From Candidatus Omnitrophota bacterium (GTDB taxonomy: Bacteria > Hinthialibacterota > Hinthialibacteria > Hinthialibacterales > JAKPRU01): 6,200 bases of DNA. Within the stretch, counting starts at the first letter, position 1; every line of letters begins with the position of its first letter. Below, piece by piece: positions 6,020 through 6,200 of the stretch. Made by a program: the position numbers and the translations under genes. The notes under the pieces are model-generated. The model saw only the letters and a program-made list of their open reading frames with translations. It searched no databases and was not told where the DNA came from. The stretch is taken from positions 1 to 6,200 of the forward strand of contig JAKPRU010000711.1 in assembly GCA_029557025.1 (NCBI GenBank), read 5' to 3'.

Positions 6020-6200
6020 ATGTATAAACGAAATTTACTATCTCTACTTTATGTTATTTCACTCCATATTACATTGAGCCTTCTTGTTCCGTATGCGGAT
6101 ACTCCGCATGCGGAGGCGCTTTTACAAGACTTTGTAAATCCTCCGGATTCCGCCAAGCCCTGGGTGTATTGGTGGTGGCTTAATAGTCATGTGACGAAGG
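6020..6200 (+). CDS. Secreted GH106-like alpha-L-rhamnosidase, N-terminal fragment
   Basis: The frame is open from ATG 6020 to the right edge (60 complete codons), so only the N-terminus is visible. Residues 1-34 form a Sec signal peptide: basic MYKRN, a long hydrophobic stretch LLSLLYVISLHITLSLLV, then PYADTPHAEA with likely cleavage near one of the small residues. The mature start LLQDFVNPPDSAKPWVYWWW followed by LNSHVTK is the conserved opening of GH106-type glycosidases (F-x-x-P-P-x-x-A-x-P-x-V-x-W-W-W, then N-x-x-V/I-T-K). This family removes alpha-L-rhamnose from plant and algal glycans such as rhamnogalacturonans. The catalytic domain lies beyond the edge, so activity cannot be judged. 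It is likely cotranscribed with the URO-D-like gene. Confidence 0.75.
   Translation, partial: MYKRNLLSLLYVISLHITLSLLVPYADTPHAEALLQDFVNPPDSAKPWVYWWWLNSHVTK
6093..6115. repeat. Alternating inverted copies of ATGCGGA, including a 14-base palindrome
   Basis: ATGCGGA (6093-6099), TCCGCAT (6103-6109) and TGCGGAG (6109-6115) follow one another in alternating orientation. The latter two overlap into the perfect palindrome CTCCGCATGCGGAG (6102-6115). The site lies in the part of the rhamnosidase gene that encodes the signal-peptide cleavage region (YADTPHAEA). It could fold into an mRNA hairpin near the start or be a coincidence of coding sequence. Confidence 0.45.

Noticed and set aside
1..6200. CRISPR array, transposase, phage genes, tRNA or rRNA
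   Set aside because: No regularly spaced repeats, transposase motifs, phage structural genes or tRNA cloverleaf pattern were seen on either strand.

Overview
The window comes from a bacterial genome that carries exported polysaccharide-degrading enzymes. Twin-arginine (Tat) signal peptides on a sulfatase and a glycosidase, a uroporphyrinogen-decarboxylase-like protein paired with a rhamnosidase-type glycoside hydrolase, and clear Shine-Dalgarno sites fit the sulfatase-rich bacteria of the PVC group (Kiritimatiellota, Lentisphaerota, Planctomycetota) or similar lineages such as Hydrogenedentota. The sequence alone does not settle the phylum. Coding regions are moderately GC-rich and the intergenic stretches are AT-rich.

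Layout. Positions 1-986 (minus) hold the 5' part of a RecD2-type DNA helicase gene that runs off the left edge. Its reading frame is intact, but the N-terminal domain is joined directly to the segment downstream of Walker A, so the ATP-binding P-loop is missing. Positions 987-1318 are a promoter-like intergenic stretch with one doubtful 54-residue ORF. Positions 1319-2878 (plus) encode a Tat-exported six-hairpin glycosidase-like protein. A short convergent gap with a weak terminator candidate follows. Positions 2994-4616 (minus) encode a Tat-exported, formylglycine-type S1 sulfatase. A 246-base divergent gap (4617-4862) holds two perfect inverted repeats, a promoter candidate and a possible short leader ORF. 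Positions 4863-5966 (plus) encode a URO-D superfamily protein, followed 53 bases later by the start of a secreted GH106-like alpha-L-rhamnosidase that runs off the right edge.

How the genes may work together (inference). The sulfatase would remove sulfate esters, and the two glycosidases would trim sugars, from a sulfated and probably rhamnose-containing polysaccharide outside the cytoplasm. The URO-D-like protein is cytosolic and of unknown substrate; being just upstream of the rhamnosidase, it probably acts in the same catabolic program. The helicase gene looks unrelated to this locus. The most notable observation is the in-frame loss of the helicase P-loop at a short sequence that both flanking family motifs would share, which suggests a deletion between direct repeats or an assembly collapse.
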